Source: Trachythela sp. YZ-2020 (lineage: Eukaryota > Cnidaria > Anthozoa > Malacalcyonacea > Clavulariidae). From it: DNA of 64,000 nt. The notes beneath the pieces were generated by a model that did not search any database, was not told the origin of the DNA, and saw only the letters and a list, made by a program, of their open reading frames with translations. Location: NCBI GenBank assembly GCA_016169945.1, contig JADLSH010000369.1, forward strand, positions 8,457,001 through 8,521,000. Reading direction: 5' to 3'. The translations under genes were made by a program, and so were the position numbers. Positions 63,620 to 64,000 of the stretch are shown one piece after another (within the stretch, counting starts at the first letter, position 1; the number at the start of each line of letters is the position of its first letter).

Positions 63620-64000
63620 TTACCCCTGAAGAAGACACTAGACTGGAGTGTAGAAACGCTGAATCGTGAATGCAATTCGACCGGGCGTTGCATTCATTTA
63701 CTTAAAACCAGAATGCGAGTGAAACTGTGACATGTTTGATATTACACCTGGTTATACCCTGGTTCCAGAGGCTGTGCCGAGAGAACGGCGAGGCAGAAAA
63801 AAAACCCTCTGAGAACGAACAAATTTCAAAAATGTTTGCATATTCAAACGAATCCGTAAAAATGTGGACGCAGCCTCAGCATGCAAATACAATGAAAATA
63901 TATCACTTACGTATGTAGTTATTTCGCCCGACGATGTTTGAGCCACTTTTGTCGGACGTACATATTTATCGGCACATTTTTAATTTATTATCATCTGTCT
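63620..64000. other. No gene with support
   Basis: A possible minus-strand donor (GTAAGTGAT near 63905) follows a short open segment, but nothing identifies it as coding. Confidence 0.3.

Overview
The window is eukaryotic nuclear DNA: AT-rich, with spliced genes (GT-AG introns with matching phases) and a very high load of transposable elements. The mix of elements (Polinton-like element with a tyrosine recombinase, Harbinger, several hAT, Crypton-like, Penelope-like and Jockey-superfamily LINE remnants, many MITEs) suggests a marine invertebrate, most likely a cnidarian and probably an anthozoan. This is inference from element content, not from a marker gene.

Host genes. The clearest host signal is a set of minus-strand loci sharing one exon plan and coding for secreted or single-pass membrane proteins with a mannose-6-phosphate-receptor-homology (MRH) type lectin fold. 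Locus B (35188 down to 27920) gives six consecutive exons with compatible phases: signal peptide and CxC, two conserved Cys blocks, Ser/Thr linker, transmembrane segment, acidic tail. Locus A (exons at 13930-13737 and 6739-6649) and locus C (one exon at 62826-62735) match its exon phases. A tiny Cys-rich three-exon gene candidate lies at 1225-1725 (+).

Layout. 0-6 kb: tandem repeats, a 1.5-kb fold-back element, LINE remnant. 7-13.5 kb: broken LINE pieces on the minus strand, a long CAA/TTG repeat, MITEs. 14-27 kb: Harbinger-type MITEs, a Penelope GIY-YIG remnant, a Crypton-like exon, a 1.47-kb direct duplication containing a mariner-like end. 27.9-35.2 kb: MRH gene B, with a near-intact hAT element nested inside a MITE in its third intron. 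36-39.3 kb: MITEs, a SINE, short tandem repeats.

39.31-60.62 kb is the most interesting object: a Polinton/adintovirus-like element with terminal inverted repeats of about 500-590 bp. It carries an adenovirus-pX-like core/minor virion protein, a conserved small Polinton-type protein, a Cys-rich protein, a superfamily-3 helicase of parvovirus-NS1-like type, a tyrosine recombinase with an N-terminal C2H2 finger and a C-terminal SANT/Myb domain, and an FtsK/A32-like packaging ATPase with an N-terminal C2H2 finger. I found no protein-primed DNA polymerase B, no DDE/RVE integrase and no six-base target duplication. The element is dead: frameshifts, insertions and missing capsid genes. An 8.65-kb Harbinger element sits in its helicase gene; that Harbinger is interrupted by a hAT element, and the hAT by a 5'-truncated LINE, giving four nested insertion layers.

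60.6-64 kb: a 1.4-kb inverted-repeat element, the MRH locus C exon and a mariner-type MITE.
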